DNA of 64,000 nucleotides from Actinopolyspora lacussalsi subsp. righensis (GTDB taxonomy: Bacteria > Actinomycetota > Actinomycetes > Mycobacteriales > Pseudonocardiaceae). Shown here one piece after another: positions 10,421 through 20,348 of this stretch. Under the pieces are notes generated by a model. That model did not search any database. It saw only the letters and a list, made by a program, of their open reading frames with translations, and was not told the DNA's origin. The translations under genes and the position numbers were made by a program. The DNA lies in the NCBI RefSeq assembly GCF_900116555.1, contig NZ_FPAT01000012.1, positions 1-64,000 on the forward strand, in the 5' to 3' direction. Numbering within the stretch: position 1 is the stretch's first letter; each line of letters starts with the position of its first letter.

Positions 10421-11592
10421 AGCCGCATCAGCCTCCTGCGTCGTACGAGAGCGATGAAGAAGGGGGCGCCGATCATCGCCAGCATCACGCCGACCTGGAT
10501 CTCCGAGGGACGCGCCATGATCCGGCCGACCAGATCGGCCAGCAGCACCAGACAGGAGCCCCCCAGCGCCGCGAACGGCAGCAACCAGCGGTGGTCGGGG
10601 CCCGCGAAGTATCTGGCTATGTGGGGAACGATCAGACCGACGAAGCTGATCGGTCCGCACATGGCCACCGCGCTGCCGACGAGCACCGCGATGGCGGTGA
10701 TCCCGATCGCCCTGGACCTGGCGACGTTGTGGCCCAGCGCCGCGGCCATGTCGTCACCGAGGGAGAGCGCGTTGAGCCCGGGAGCGCTGGCGAGCCCCAG
10801 CACCAGCCCCAGCAGCAGGAACGGCAGCACCCGTTGAATGAGCCCCATGTCCGAGACGGCGATGGAGCCGACCTTCCAGAACCGGTAGGTGTCCAGGCTC
10901 TGCCGGTCAAGCAGCACCAGGGCCGAGGTGAGTGCCTGCAGCAGTGCGCTGATCGCCGCCCCCGCCAGTGCCAGCGCGACCGGTGTCGCGCCTCCCTTGC
11001 CGATCGAACCGATCAGGAACACCGCCAGAGCGCTGATCAGCGCTCCCGCGAAGCTGAACCAGATGAAGCCGAGCATGCCGGTGATCCCCATCGTGAACAC
11101 GGCCAGCACCACCGCGAGCCCCGCGCCCTGGGTGATTCCGAGCACACTGGGGGCCGCTATGGGGTTGCGGGTGTAGCCCTGCATGAGCGCTCCGGCCAGT
11201 CCCAACGCGGAACCGGCGAGCACTCCCGCGATGGTGCGCGGGACGCGCAGCTCGTAGATGATCACGTTGTTCTCGGTCCGCGAGCTCGCGAAGAGCGCGT
11301 CCACCACCGCGCCGGGCGGTATGAGCTTGGCTCCGATGAGGATGCTCAGCGCACAGCTGAGCAGCAGCAGACAGCACAGTACTCCGAGGCCCAGCAGCCT
11401 GCCGCGTCGTCGCGAGTTCAGCCGGTCGGACCGCGTTGCCCGCTCGGGGGGCGGCGCGCTGTCGCGTTCGGTCGGTGCGGGGAGGGTTTCCGGCCGCCGG
11501 CCCCCTGCGGAGGACTCGTCGTGGGGCGCGGGAGAGGCCGAGGAAGCGGGACCCGAACCGGACGGGTCGCCCGTGGCCGAACTGCGACTCAA
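10417..11592 (-). CDS. Iron-siderophore ABC transporter permease (FecCD family), first subunit
   Basis: A 391-residue permease that starts the minus-strand arm of the siderophore locus. The start is TTG at 11592, chosen because AAGGGAG stands six bases upstream. About 60 residues of Ser/Pro/Glu-rich cytosolic N-terminus precede the first helix (LLGLGVLCCLLLLSCALSI). FecCD motifs RVPRTIAGVLAGSALGLAGA, NPIAAPSVLGITQGAG and GPISFVGLIVPHIAR are all visible. Its start lies about 50 bp from a 19-bp IdeR/DtxR-type iron box, so repression by iron-loaded regulator is likely. The substrate siderophore cannot be deduced. Confidence 0.93.
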   Translation of the reverse strand: MSRSSATGDPSGSGPASSASPAPHDESSAGGRRPETLPAPTERDSAPPPERATRSDRLNSRRRGRLLGLGVLCCLLLLSCALSILIGAKLIPPGAVVDALFASSRTENNVIIYELRVPRTIAGVLAGSALGLAGALMQGYTRNPIAAPSVLGITQGAGLAVVLAVFTMGITGMLGFIWFSFAGALISALAVFLIGSIGKGGATPVALALAGAAISALLQALTSALVLLDRQSLDTYRFWKVGSIAVSDMGLIQRVLPFLLLGLVLGLASAPGLNALSLGDDMAAALGHNVARSRAIGITAIAVLVGSAVAMCGPISFVGLIVPHIARYFAGPDHRWLLPFAALGGSCLVLLADLVGRIMARPSEIQVGVMLAMIGAPFFIALVRRRRLMRL

Positions 11593-11640
11593 ATCCCACT
11601 CCCTTGGCTGTCCGCTCCGATTCGCTTAGGTTGCCCACAC

Positions 11641-11659
11641 TTAGGTTAGGCCCACCTAA
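11641..11659. promoter_or_regulatory. IdeR/DtxR iron box between divergent siderophore genes
   Basis: TTAGGTTAGGCCCACCTAA matches the IdeR/DtxR consensus TTAGGTTAGGCTAACCTAA at 17 of 19 positions. A weaker, overlapping half-site array begins at 11626 (TTAGGTTGCC...). It lies 49 bp before the permease start and 28 bp before the binding-protein start, so one operator could repress both directions when iron is plentiful. Confidence 0.88.
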
Positions 11660-11686
11660 GAGTAACCGAAACAGGAAGGCGAACCG

Positions 11687-12679
11687 ATGTCGGAAGTCAC
11701 ACGCACCAGACGTGAGTTGCTGCGAACCGCGTTGACCGCCGCAGGCGCGCTGCCCGTACTCGGGTTGGCGGCGTGCGGTGGCGAGTCGGACTCGACGGAG
11801 CAGGGCGGGGGAACGAACGCCCGCACCGTCGAGCACGCGATGGGTGAAACCGAGATCACCGGAACGCCGAAACGGGTGGTCGCGCTGGACGCCACCTTCA
11901 CCAGCGCCGCGATGGCGCTGGGGACGAACGTCGTCGGTTACACCACCTTCGGCGGCCGCGAGAAGTTGCCCGAATACCTCGGCCGGGACCGCACCCGATA
12001 CGGCGAGCAGGCACAGCGCGTGGGCAGCCTGACCAGTCCGGATGCGGAGCGGATCGTCCAGCGCGACCCCGAGCTGATCCTGTCCGCGAAAGTCCGGCAC
12101 GAGGACATGTACGGCCAGCTCTCCGAGATCGCGCCCACCGTGTTCAGCCGCACGACCGGGGCGACCTGGAAGGAGAACCTGCTGCTGACCGGTCGGGCGC
12201 TGGGCAAGGAGAAATCGGCCCAGAACAAGCTGGACGAATACGAACGACGTGCGAGAACGATCGGGGACAGCATCCGTTCGAAGGTGGGGCACAACCCGAC
12301 GATGTCGATCGTGCGCTTCGCGGGCGAACCGACCGTCCGGCTCTACAGCGCCGATTCGTTCCCCGGGACCGTGCAACGCGACACCGGGCTGGCTCGCCCC
12401 GAAGGGCAACCCGAAGAGGACGGAATCGCGGTCAATCTCAGCCAGGAGCGGATCCCGGAACTGGACGCTGACCACATCTTCGTGACCGTCTACCCCGATG
12501 AAGCGGGCGACGCGGCGAAGACCAGAAAAACCTTCGAATCAAACCCGCTTTGGAACAAACTCACCGGGAAGCAACACCTGGTCGACGACATCACCTGGAT
12601 GACTTCGGTGGGAATCCACGGTGCACACGCGATTCTCGACGACCTCGCGAACGCGTTCGGTGTCGACGCGGCGCGATAA
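11687..12679 (+). CDS. Iron-siderophore substrate-binding lipoprotein
   Basis: A 330-residue FecB/FepB-type periplasmic-binding-protein homologue that captures the ferric siderophore outside the membrane. AGGAAGG lies eight bases before the ATG. The signal peptide has an RR pair (TRRELLR, Tat-like) and a lipobox LAAC with the lipidated Cys at residue 30. The PeripBP_2 fold follows, with typical phrases RVVALDATFTSAAMALG, DPELILSAK and PTVFSRTTGATW. It is transcribed divergently from the permease/ATPase operon across the iron box and completes a four-gene importer. No siderophore biosynthesis or reductase gene is present. Confidence 0.93.
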   Translation: MSEVTRTRRELLRTALTAAGALPVLGLAACGGESDSTEQGGGTNARTVEHAMGETEITGTPKRVVALDATFTSAAMALGTNVVGYTTFGGREKLPEYLGRDRTRYGEQAQRVGSLTSPDAERIVQRDPELILSAKVRHEDMYGQLSEIAPTVFSRTTGATWKENLLLTGRALGKEKSAQNKLDEYERRARTIGDSIRSKVGHNPTMSIVRFAGEPTVRLYSADSFPGTVQRDTGLARPEGQPEEDGIAVNLSQERIPELDADHIFVTVYPDEAGDAAKTRKTFESNPLWNKLTGKQHLVDDITWMTSVGIHGAHAILDDLANAFGVDAAR

Positions 12680-13109
12680 CAGGCCAAGTGTGCGGGGTGC
12701 GCTCCGACATTGTCCAATGCGACATTGTCCGCCCGGGGCGCACCCGGCCCCACTCCGGCCCGGTGGTGTCCGTGTGGGCACCTACATCACGTCCGTCCTC
12801 GTCCGTACGAGTCCCGCGGCGACACGAGTGACGTGACCGGTCGTTTCGGCGCCGACGCGCCGGAACACCATCGGACGCCACGACCGACGGGCACATCCGG
12901 ACCCAACAAAGCACTACTGACCACTGCTACCGAAACAGCGGCCGGTACTACCGAAACAACGGCCGGAGTATCGAGACATTCCCCCGCCGCATTCCGAATC
13001 GGTCTCCAATATCGGCCGGGCGGATATCGAGGGAGCACGGCACGAGCCGCGTTCCGGTTCGACGGGTGTCCGGCGGGACGAACCGAGCCGACGTCGACCG
13101 TCGCGAACT
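12680..13109. other. Intergenic region between convergent binding-protein gene and lsr2
   Basis: No credible gene. GACATTGTCC is directly repeated at 12706-12715 and 12721-12730. These lie inside a longer inverted repeat (GGGTGCGC at 12695-12702 with GCGCACCC at 12738-12745) that could terminate the binding-protein transcript. The rest has mixed codon statistics in every frame. Confidence 0.4.
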
Positions 13110-13472
13110 TCAGTGCGCCTTGTGGTACTCGGCGACGATATCGGCGGGGATGCGACCACGGTCCGAAACCTTCATCCCCCGCTTGCGGGCCCATTCCCGA
13201 ATCGCTTGGTTCTGCTCACGATCCGCGCTCGTGGAACCACCGGACGAAGCCGACGACGAACGCGCGGAGCCCGCCTTCGGTCCCGGCTTCTTACGCCCCC
13301 CGGCCCGACGTGCACTCGCCAGAAAGCCGCTCAGTGCCTCCCGGAGCTCGGTCGCATTGTCATTGGAAAGGTCGATGGTGTACGAGACGCCGTCCAAGGC
13401 GAACTCGACCGTTTCATCGGCCTCCCCACCGTCCAGGTCGTCCACCAACTGGACAGTTACCTTCTGCGCCAT
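13110..13472 (-). CDS. lsr2: Lsr2, nucleoid-associated xenogeneic silencer
   Basis: A 120-residue H-NS-like protein that binds AT-rich DNA in the minor groove and silences acquired genes. The N-terminal dimerisation domain ([15 protein letters not shown]... to about residue 60) is followed by a Gly/Ser/Ala/Lys linker and the C-terminal DNA-binding domain. That domain has the AT-hook-like RGR at about 107-109 and the ending [13 protein letters not shown]. The length and order match Rv3597c, which likewise lies next to lysS and clpC. It is transcribed alone, with 246 bp upstream. Confidence 0.97.
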   Translation of the reverse strand: MAQKVTVQLVDDLDGGEADETVEFALDGVSYTIDLSNDNATELREALSGFLASARRAGGRKKPGPKAGSARSSSASSGGSTSADREQNQAIREWARKRGMKVSDRGRIPADIVAEYHKAH

Positions 13473-13718
13473 CTTCCGCGGTCCTCCCCGGTATTCCTTA
13501 CAGCGAGACGGTGACGATCCGAGCCCGAACGAGTATCGTCGGTGTTCTCTCGAACCACATCATCCTCGAAGCCGTATCGCGACCGATCACGCATCGAGCC
13601 ACTAATACATCGTCACCGTTTCATTCTCGCCAGCAAGGTTAGCGCAGCAGTGCCGGATTCGCACTCACCCCACCGAAGAAATTTTCGCTCCACCATCGAT
13701 CAGGGGAGTGCGATCACG

Positions 13719-15233
13719 TCATTCCGGACGCACGAGCGGGAACAGGATGGTCTCCCTGATGCCCAGCCCCGTCAACGCCATCAACAACCGGTCGATCCCC
13801 ATTCCCACGCCGCCCGTGGGGGGCATTCCGTACTCCAGCGCCCGCAGAAAGTCCTCGTCGACGGGCATGGCTTCCTCGTCGCCCTCGGAAGCCAACCGCG
13901 CCTGCTCTTCCAGCCGCGCACGTTCGACGACGGGATCGACGAGCTCGGAGTAACCGGTCGCGAGTTCAAAACCCTTCACGTAGAGATCCCATTTCTCCGC
14001 CATCCCCGAATGCTGTCGGTGTTGCCGGGTCAACGGAGCGGTATCCAGCGGAAAGTCCCGTACGAATGTGGGAGCGTGGAGATGGTTGCCCACCATGTGC
14101 TCCCAGAGTTCCTCGACCAACTTACCGTGCCCGAACGACGGATCGAGCTCGGACAAACCGGCGCTCTCGGCATGCTTACGGAGCGTTTCGACAGAGGTTT
14201 CGGGGGTTACTTCCGAACCGAGCGCCTCGGAAAGCGATCCGTACATCGTAATGTTCGCCCATTGCCCGGAAAGATCGTACTCGGAACCGTCCGCCCAAGT
14301 GACGGTCTGAGTGCCGAACAGCGACTGGGCCGCTTCCTGGATCAGCGCGCGGGTGAGTTCGGCCATCGCGTTGTAATCCGAGTAAGCTTCATAGAACTCG
14401 AGCATGGCGAACTCGGGAGAGTGGGAAGAGTCACTCCCCTCATTGCGAAAGTTCCGATTGATCTCGAAGACCTTCTCGATACCACCCACGACGCACCGCT
14501 TGAGGAACAGCTCCGGGGCGATGCGCAAGTAGAGATCCATGTCCAAGGCGTTCGAGTAAGTCACGAACGGCCTGGCCGCGGCCCCACCCTGCAAAGTCTG
14601 CAGCATGGGCGTCTCCACTTCGAGATATCCGCGCCGTTCGAACGAATCCCGCAGCGAACGCAATGTCGCGGCACGGGTGCGAACCGTTTCGGCCGCCTGG
14701 CTACGGACCAGCAAATCCACGTAGCGCTGCCGAACGCGGTTTTCCTCGCTGAGTTCCTTGTGGGCCACGGGCAACGGCCGCAACGACTTGGCCGCCATCC
14801 GCCACTCGTCCGCCAGCACCGAGAGTTCACCGCGTCGAGAGGTGATGACCTCGCCCGCGACGAAAACGTGGTCCCCCAGATCCACGTCGGACTTCCACTC
14901 GGACAGGGCCTGTTCGCCGACCTCGTTCCGGCTGAGCATGGCCTGCAGCTCGCCGCCGTCCCCGCCCCGCAACGTGGCGAAGCACAGTTTGCCGGTGTTG
15001 CGCATGAACATAACCCGGCCCGCCACACCGACCCGTTGTCCGCTGGAAGCGTCCACGGGCAGATCCGAATGCGCCGCCCGCACCTCGGACAGCTCGTGGG
15101 TCACGGGCAGCGAGACCGGGTAGGGATCCTGGCCCTCGGCAAACAGGCGTTCCCGTTTCTCCCGACGCACCCGCAGCTGCTCCGGCAGGTCCTCGGCTCC
15201 GTCGACACGACTCGATTGATCCTGGTCATTCAC
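13719..15233 (-). CDS. lysS: Lysyl-tRNA synthetase, class II
   Basis: A 504-residue enzyme that charges tRNA-Lys. The GTG start at 15233 has no obvious ribosome-binding site. The N-terminal OB-fold anticodon-binding domain covers about residues 60-150 ([17 protein letters not shown]). The catalytic core shows class II motif 1 ([12 protein letters not shown]), motif 2 ([18 protein letters not shown]) and motif 3 ([13 protein letters not shown]). No N-terminal transmembrane MprF-like extension is present, so this is the housekeeping enzyme equivalent to Rv3598c. It lies 215 bp downstream of coaX and 246 bp upstream of lsr2. Confidence 0.97.
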   Translation of the reverse strand: MNDQDQSSRVDGAEDLPEQLRVRREKRERLFAEGQDPYPVSLPVTHELSEVRAAHSDLPVDASSGQRVGVAGRVMFMRNTGKLCFATLRGGDGGELQAMLSRNEVGEQALSEWKSDVDLGDHVFVAGEVITSRRGELSVLADEWRMAAKSLRPLPVAHKELSEENRVRQRYVDLLVRSQAAETVRTRAATLRSLRDSFERRGYLEVETPMLQTLQGGAAARPFVTYSNALDMDLYLRIAPELFLKRCVVGGIEKVFEINRNFRNEGSDSSHSPEFAMLEFYEAYSDYNAMAELTRALIQEAAQSLFGTQTVTWADGSEYDLSGQWANITMYGSLSEALGSEVTPETSVETLRKHAESAGLSELDPSFGHGKLVEELWEHMVGNHLHAPTFVRDFPLDTAPLTRQHRQHSGMAEKWDLYVKGFELATGYSELVDPVVERARLEEQARLASEGDEEAMPVDEDFLRALEYGMPPTGGVGMGIDRLLMALTGLGIRETILFPLVRPE

Positions 15234-15448
15234 GGTTTACAAGGGTACGGACCCGCCGGGGGCGACATTCCGGCAGGATGGGGCAGCCCGTCCTCCGGCG
15301 GCGCCCCCGGTGCGAGGGGCGCGGATGCGCCGCGAGCTCGTTCGAACCGGTGCACCGAACGAACGAGGGGACAGTGGCCGTTCCCCCGACGGGGCGGTGA
15401 TCTCCCCTCGCGGGGGCGGTGGCACGGATCACCGCTCGCCCGGTCCGG

Positions 15449-16276
15449 TCACTCCAGGTTCCGGTCGAAGACCAGCCGCAGCCCGAGCAGGGTGAGCTCG
15501 GGGACGTGGTGCGAGATCGTCCGGGACTCGCTGATCACCAGTGGGGCCAGGCCACCGGTCGCCAGTACCGTAGTGGGACCGCCGTGGGTCTCCTCCAACT
15601 CGGACACGATGCTGTGCACCAGCCCGTCCACCTGTCCCGCGAAACCGTAGAGCAGTCCGGACTGCAGACACTCGACCGTGTTCTTTCCGATCACCGAACG
15701 CGGCCTGACCAGCTCGACTTTGCGCAGCTGGGCGGCCCGCGAGGCCAGCGCGTCGAGCGAGATCTCCACCCCGGGAGCGAACGCTCCCCCCAGGAACTCG
15801 CCCTTGGCCGAGATGGCGTCGATGTTCGTCGAGGTACCGAAATCGACCACGACGCAGTTCGTGGAATGCAGGTGGTGCGCTGCCAGCGTGTTGATCACCC
15901 GGTCCGCGCCGACCTCCTTGGGATTATCGACCAACAGGGGGACACCCGTTCGGACACCCGGCTCCACGACGACCCTGGGAACATCGCTCCAGTTGCGGCC
16001 GAGCATGACCCGCAGCTCCCGCAACAGCGTGGGAACGGTGGACAGGGCCGATATTCCGGTGATCTTGTCGACGTAGTCGCCCAGCAGACCGCGCATGGTG
16101 AACGCGAGCTCGTCGGCGGTCATCCTGGGTTCGGTCCGCATCCGCCAGTCCCGCACCAGCCGAGCCTGGGCCTTCGGCTTCCGGCCGGAACCGGATCGCT
16201 GCTCTGGACCATCGGGCTCGTCCTCGTAGAGTCCCAACACGATGTTGGTGTTGCCGACGTCGATAGCGAGCAGCAC
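15449..16276 (-). CDS. coaX: Type III pantothenate kinase CoaX
   Basis: A 275-residue kinase for the first step of coenzyme A synthesis, phosphorylation of pantothenate. GTG at 16276 is preferred: AGGAAGGG lies upstream and the protein then begins VLLAIDVGNTN, the ASKHA-fold phosphate-binding motif. GTSTNIDAI and GGAFAPGVEIS are further type III signatures, and GADRVINTLAAH supplies the dimer-interface/catalytic region. A roughly 20-residue charged insert (about 14-35) follows the first strand. It stands 204 bp downstream of panD in the pan cluster, as Rv3600c does. Confidence 0.95.
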   Translation of the reverse strand: MLLAIDVGNTNIVLGLYEDEPDGPEQRSGSGRKPKAQARLVRDWRMRTEPRMTADELAFTMRGLLGDYVDKITGISALSTVPTLLRELRVMLGRNWSDVPRVVVEPGVRTGVPLLVDNPKEVGADRVINTLAAHHLHSTNCVVVDFGTSTNIDAISAKGEFLGGAFAPGVEISLDALASRAAQLRKVELVRPRSVIGKNTVECLQSGLLYGFAGQVDGLVHSIVSELEETHGGPTTVLATGGLAPLVISESRTISHHVPELTLLGLRLVFDRNLE

Positions 16277-16480
16277 CGTGGATTTCCCTTCCTGTCGAAA
16301 CGCTGACACAACGGCGGGCGCTTTCCGCGAGCGACACGTCACCCGAACGAGGTCGCCGGGAACGGCACGCCACCGCACGGCCCCGCGGGCTCACCGGAAG
16401 CCCACCAGCACTCCGGACGGCCGGTGGGCATCGATCTCACGATCGCGCGGGAACACCGCTCACCACCGGGTTCGCCTCAC

Positions 16481-16912
16481 TCAGCGGGGCGAACCACTCG
16501 TGGTTCCCACAGCGGTGGTGGCGAGTCCCGATCCCTCGGGGGCGTGACCGGGATCGCCGCCCCGTTCGACCACGCGGTTCTCCCCGTCGACGAAGAGCAC
16601 GCTCGGGCGGAACGACCTGGCCTCGGCCTCGTCCATGACGCCGTAGGCGATCAGGATCACCACGTCGCCCGGGTGGACCAGGTGGGCAGCGGCACCGTTG
16701 ATACCGAGCACCCCGGAACCGCGCTCACCGGTGATGGCGTAGGTCTCCAGCCGGGCTCCGTTGGTCACGTCCACGATCGTGACCTGCTCACCGTCCAGCA
16801 GATCGGCCGCCTCCATCAGGGCGGCGTCTATGGTCACCGATCCCACGTAGTGCAGATCGGCCTGGGTAACCGTGGCACGGTGGATCTTGGATTTGAGCAT
16901 GGTCCGGAACAT
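16481..16912 (-). CDS. panD: Aspartate 1-decarboxylase PanD
   Basis: A 143-residue proenzyme that decarboxylates aspartate to beta-alanine for pantothenate. It self-cleaves between Gly24 and Ser25 in YVGSVTID, and the new N-terminal serine becomes the pyruvoyl cofactor. Active-site features include Lys9 in the N-terminal MLKSKIHRA, Tyr58 in the region [13 protein letters not shown], and NGAAAHL. AAGGAG lies six bases before the ATG. The C-terminal 25 residues are a Gly/Pro-rich extension. It follows panC after 21 bp and is probably cotranscribed with it. This step is a target of pyrazinoic acid in mycobacteria. Confidence 0.97.
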   Translation of the reverse strand: MFRTMLKSKIHRATVTQADLHYVGSVTIDAALMEAADLLDGEQVTIVDVTNGARLETYAITGERGSGVLGINGAAAHLVHPGDVVILIAYGVMDEAEARSFRPSVLFVDGENRVVERGGDPGHAPEGSGLATTAVGTTSGSPR

Positions 16913-16933
16913 GCCTGCTCCTTAGGCTTCGAG

Positions 16934-17878
16934 CTACCGGGTGGGAACTACCGCTTCAGAGGCCGGATCGGACGGTCCGAGTTCCACCAGCGCGTTGTCC
17001 AACAGTCGGGTGCCGCCCACTTTCGCGGCGACCAGCAGTCGTGCCTCTCCCGCGTCCGGCGCGGGCCCCAGCTCGGGGTCGCACAACCGCAGGTAGTCGA
17101 GTTCGACCATCGGTTCGGTGTCGAGCACCTCGCGCGCGGCCGACAGCACGGCGTCCGGGCCGCGCGAACCGGCGTGGACCCCTGCCGCCAGCGCCGCCGA
17201 CAACACCAAGGCGGCGGCGCGCTCGCGCTCGCCCAGATAGCGATTGCGGGAGGACAGCGCCAGCCCGTCGTGCTCGCGCACGATCGGGATACCCTGCACA
17301 TCGGTCGGGAAGTTCAGCTCGCGGGCCATCCGGCGCAGCAGCACCAGCTGCTGGTAGTCCTTCTCACCGAACAGGGCCAGATCCGGCGCCACGATGTTGA
17401 ACAGCTTGGCGACGACGGTGAGCACACCGCTGAAGTGACCCGGCCTGCTGGCGCCCTCGAGTTCGCGGCCGAGCTCTCCGGCGTCGATCGTCGTCCGCGG
17501 ATCGTCACCGTAGAGTTCCCGGCTGCTCGGGGCGAACACGAGCTCGGCGCCCTCCCGCCCACAGACCCGCAGATCCTCGTCGAGGGTGCGCGGATAGCTC
17601 TCGAAGTCCTCGCCGGGACCGAACTGGAGCGGGTTCACGAAGATCGAGACCACGGTAACGCTGTTCGGGACACGACGAGCGGCGCGAATCAGCTCCAGAT
17701 GCCCCTCGTGCAGCGCCCCCATGGTGGGGACCAGCACGATCTTGCGACCGGTGCGGCGCAGCGCGCGCGTCACCTTGCCCAGTTCCGCGGGAAGGTGGTG
17801 CACGGTGACCTCGTCGGGGGTGAAACCCGGTCCGGCACCGACGCTCTCCGAACCGCCCCGCTCGTCCGTAACGCTCAT
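16934..17878 (-). CDS. panC: Pantothenate synthetase PanC
   Basis: A 314-residue ligase that joins pantoate and beta-alanine with ATP. The nucleotidyltransferase signature is present: MGALHEGH near 53-60 (HIGH-like) and [10 protein letters not shown] (KMSKS-equivalent). Others are [20 protein letters not shown] and VRHDGLA-like VREHDGLA. The N-terminal 30 residues are a variable extension. Its ATG overlaps the stop of the DUF2520 gene by one base (TGATG), and panD follows closely, giving a DUF2520-panC-panD unit as in Rv3603c-Rv3601c. Confidence 0.97.
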   Translation of the reverse strand: MSVTDERGGSESVGAGPGFTPDEVTVHHLPAELGKVTRALRRTGRKIVLVPTMGALHEGHLELIRAARRVPNSVTVVSIFVNPLQFGPGEDFESYPRTLDEDLRVCGREGAELVFAPSSRELYGDDPRTTIDAGELGRELEGASRPGHFSGVLTVVAKLFNIVAPDLALFGEKDYQQLVLLRRMARELNFPTDVQGIPIVREHDGLALSSRNRYLGERERAAALVLSAALAAGVHAGSRGPDAVLSAAREVLDTEPMVELDYLRLCDPELGPAPDAGEARLLVAAKVGGTRLLDNALVELGPSDPASEAVVPTR

Positions 17879-18834
17879 CAGCGCCCCCCGTCGAGTACTT
17901 CGTTGACGCCAACGGCGTCGTCGGCACGCAGCATTCCCGAGCTCACCGCCCGGTCCGCGGTGCGTTTCGCCAGCTGTACATAGCCGGACAGCACGTCCGG
18001 CGCGGATTCGCCCAACACGTCGAGGTGGTCCCGCACGGTTCCCGCGTCGCCACGCGAGACCGGCCCGGTGATGGCCCGGTCCCCGTAGCGCAGCGAGTTG
18101 TCCAACGCGGCCGACAGGATCGGGGCGAGCACCCGGTCCGGGGACTCGACACCGGCCGCGCGCAGCAGCTGCGCGCTCTCGTTGACGAGGGTGATCAAGT
18201 GGTTGGAGCCGTGGGTCAGCGCCGCGTGGTAAAGCTTCCGGGACTCCTCGGCGATCCGCACCGGCTCGGCTCCGAGTTCCACGGCCAACGCCGCCCCGAC
18301 GCTGAAGCCGGCCTCGTCGTCCTGCCGGGCCGTCACGGCCACGGTGGCCGCGGCCAACCGTTCCAGATCCTCCGGCCTTCCGGTGAACGTCATCGCCGGA
18401 TGCAGCGCCACCGGCAGCGCACCGGCGTTCACCGCGGATTCGAGTACCGCCACACCGTGCGCCCCGGAGGTGTGCACCACGATCTGGCCGGAACGCAGCG
18501 CCTCCGCGTTCACCAGTCCGCGCACCAGCCCACCGAGCGCGTCGTCGGGCACGGCCAGCAGCACCAGATCCGCCTGTCGTGCGACCTCGTCGGGCGGGCG
18601 AACCGGGGTGTCGGGCAGCAGTAGCGATACGCGGTTCAGCGCCGCGTCGGAAACGGCGGCCACCGCCCCGACCTCGTGGCCCGCCCGGTGCAGCGCGGCT
18701 CCCAGCACACTTCCGACGCGTCCCGCGGAGATCACACCGACCCGAAGGCGGGGACGCGGACGCGTTTCAGCGGCCGAGCGCGGGGAATCCGGGTCCGCTC
18801 CCGGACCGCGGACATCGTGCCTGTCAGTGGACAC
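17878..18834 (-). CDS. Rossmann-fold DUF2520 protein, ketopantoate reductase-like
   Basis: A 318-residue protein equivalent to Rv3603c. GTG at 18834 is supported by AGGAGG ten bases upstream; longer readings lack a start codon nearby. After about 30 disordered residues the Rossmann core begins with [17 protein letters not shown], a GxGxxG-like dinucleotide site. [11 protein letters not shown] and the DUF2520 C-terminal helical domain ([15 protein letters not shown]) follow. The pan-cluster location suggests a role linked to pantothenate synthesis, perhaps pantoate formation, but the reaction is not established. It is the first gene of the DUF2520-panC-panD unit. Confidence 0.9.
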   Translation of the reverse strand: MSTDRHDVRGPGADPDSPRSAAETRPRPRLRVGVISAGRVGSVLGAALHRAGHEVGAVAAVSDAALNRVSLLLPDTPVRPPDEVARQADLVLLAVPDDALGGLVRGLVNAEALRSGQIVVHTSGAHGVAVLESAVNAGALPVALHPAMTFTGRPEDLERLAAATVAVTARQDDEAGFSVGAALAVELGAEPVRIAEESRKLYHAALTHGSNHLITLVNESAQLLRAAGVESPDRVLAPILSAALDNSLRYGDRAITGPVSRGDAGTVRDHLDVLGESAPDVLSGYVQLAKRTADRAVSSGMLRADDAVGVNEVLDGGR

Positions 18835-19054
18835 GTCGACCAATCCTCCTACCGTTCCAGTCCCGTACCGGGTACCGGACAGCGTCGTGAGAGTAACCGG
18901 AAAACACTTCCGGTGGGATCCCATGGTGGCGAGAGCCACGCACCCACGGCCCTGGAGACTCGTCCGAGAGTGGCGAGTGCCACAACCTCGCGGCACCGGG
19001 ATCGGCGGACCCGTGCGTCCGGTCCGATCGGTGCCGGGGTAACGGAGAACCGCG

Positions 19055-20278
19055 TCAGCGCTTCTTCGGACGCTTGACGTTCATGCTGGTCAGTTCGTCC
19101 ATCCTGATCCGCTCGGTGTAGATCGCCTCCTGGGAGCCGCTGGCGGAACGACGCGCCGTCTTCAGGTCCTCGATCAGCTTTTCGCGGCGTTGCCTGCGCA
19201 CGACGCTCGTGGTGTTTCCGACGCTCGCCCGATGCTGCAGAAACGCCAGTTCGGTGACCGCGATCTGGTAGTCGCGGACGGACCTGGCGGCTTCCTTCCC
19301 GGAGTTGCGCCGCACCCTGCGCTTCCAGTCACGTCGCGCGGAGAGACTGGCCAGTTTTTCGAGTTCGCTGGACACGATCAGTCCCGCCCGTTGCAACGCG
19401 GGCAGCTGCGCGGCGACGATGCGCTGTTCGCGTTTGCGGTGCCAGACCACAAGCCAACCGGTTCCCAGGAAGATGGGAACCATGATCACGAAGTAGATGT
19501 CGATGAAGCGCACCCCGCCCAAGGTGGTGGAGGCGTTCCAGAAGGCGTGCAGCAACACCGCGGCCAGGAACCCCAGTACCGGCCACAGTCCCCGAGTTCT
19601 CGGACCGCCGGCACGCGTCGCGAGACCTATTCCGATCCCGACCATCGCGGTGAACAGTGGATGGGAGAACGGCGCCAGCACACCGCGCAGCACGAACACG
19701 GCCACGACGCCTCCGGTCATGTCTCCCAGTCCTGCCTGCGCGAACGCCTTGCCGAAGTAGAAGATGTTCTCGATGAAGGCGAAACCGGCCGCGGTCAACG
19801 ACGCGTAGACGATGCCGTCGACCATGCCGTTGAACTCGGAGCGGCGTCGGAACCACAGCGCGACCACGAAAAGCGACTTCGCGGCCTCCTCCACCAACGG
19901 CGCGGTGACCACCAGGGCGAAATGCTGCTGCAGGGTGCCGCTGAACAGGATCTCGCCGAAACCGGTCATGGCGTCGTTGAGCAGGAAGGCACAGGCCGTG
20001 GCACCACCGGCGCCCCACAGGAACGCGCCGAGCAGCAGCATCGGCGGCTCGGGCTCCCAGCGGTCGATCCACACGATCGCGGCGAACACCACGCCGACCG
20101 GCAGCAGGGCGACCAGCGCACCCACCACGGCCGCGACGTAGCCCACACGCGCGGTCGCGATGCCGAGCATCGCCAAGCCACACATACCGAGCAGGATCAG
20201 ACCCGCGATGGGCCAGCCGACGACGCTGTGCTTGTAGGTCTGGTTCCTGCGGGCGCCCGACAGATCAGGATTGGACAC
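19055..20278 (-). CDS. PrsW-family intramembrane metalloprotease
   Basis: A 407-residue membrane protein with a GTG start at 20278 and about nine hydrophobic segments. The PrsW motifs are present: EExxK (LVEEAAKS, Glu130/131 and Lys134), FxxxE (FAFIENIFY) and HxxxW (LLHAFWNAS), which together form a zinc site in the membrane. The C-terminal 130 residues are soluble, basic and coiled-coil-like. Family members cleave anti-sigma factors or serve unrelated roles; no sigma or anti-sigma gene is adjacent. It stands between the pan operon and the Rv3604c-like gene, a position not occupied by PrsW in M. tuberculosis. Confidence 0.88.
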   Translation of the reverse strand: MSNPDLSGARRNQTYKHSVVGWPIAGLILLGMCGLAMLGIATARVGYVAAVVGALVALLPVGVVFAAIVWIDRWEPEPPMLLLGAFLWGAGGATACAFLLNDAMTGFGEILFSGTLQQHFALVVTAPLVEEAAKSLFVVALWFRRRSEFNGMVDGIVYASLTAAGFAFIENIFYFGKAFAQAGLGDMTGGVVAVFVLRGVLAPFSHPLFTAMVGIGIGLATRAGGPRTRGLWPVLGFLAAVLLHAFWNASTTLGGVRFIDIYFVIMVPIFLGTGWLVVWHRKREQRIVAAQLPALQRAGLIVSSELEKLASLSARRDWKRRVRRNSGKEAARSVRDYQIAVTELAFLQHRASVGNTTSVVRRQRREKLIEDLKTARRSASGSQEAIYTERIRMDELTSMNVKRPKKR

Positions 20279-20348
20279 GCCAGAAACGATAAAGCCCGCG
20301 TGCCACCGGCCGACAGCACCAGCCGATACCGAAATCAGCTCGCGATTC

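Noticed and set aside
12706-12730. Short CRISPR-like repeat
   Set aside because: Only two 10-bp direct copies with a 5-bp gap; no array, no cas genes. No CRISPR array is present anywhere in the window.
13719-15233. LysX-type (MprF-fused) lysyl-tRNA synthetase
   Set aside because: No N-terminal transmembrane domain; length and synteny fit the housekeeping LysS.
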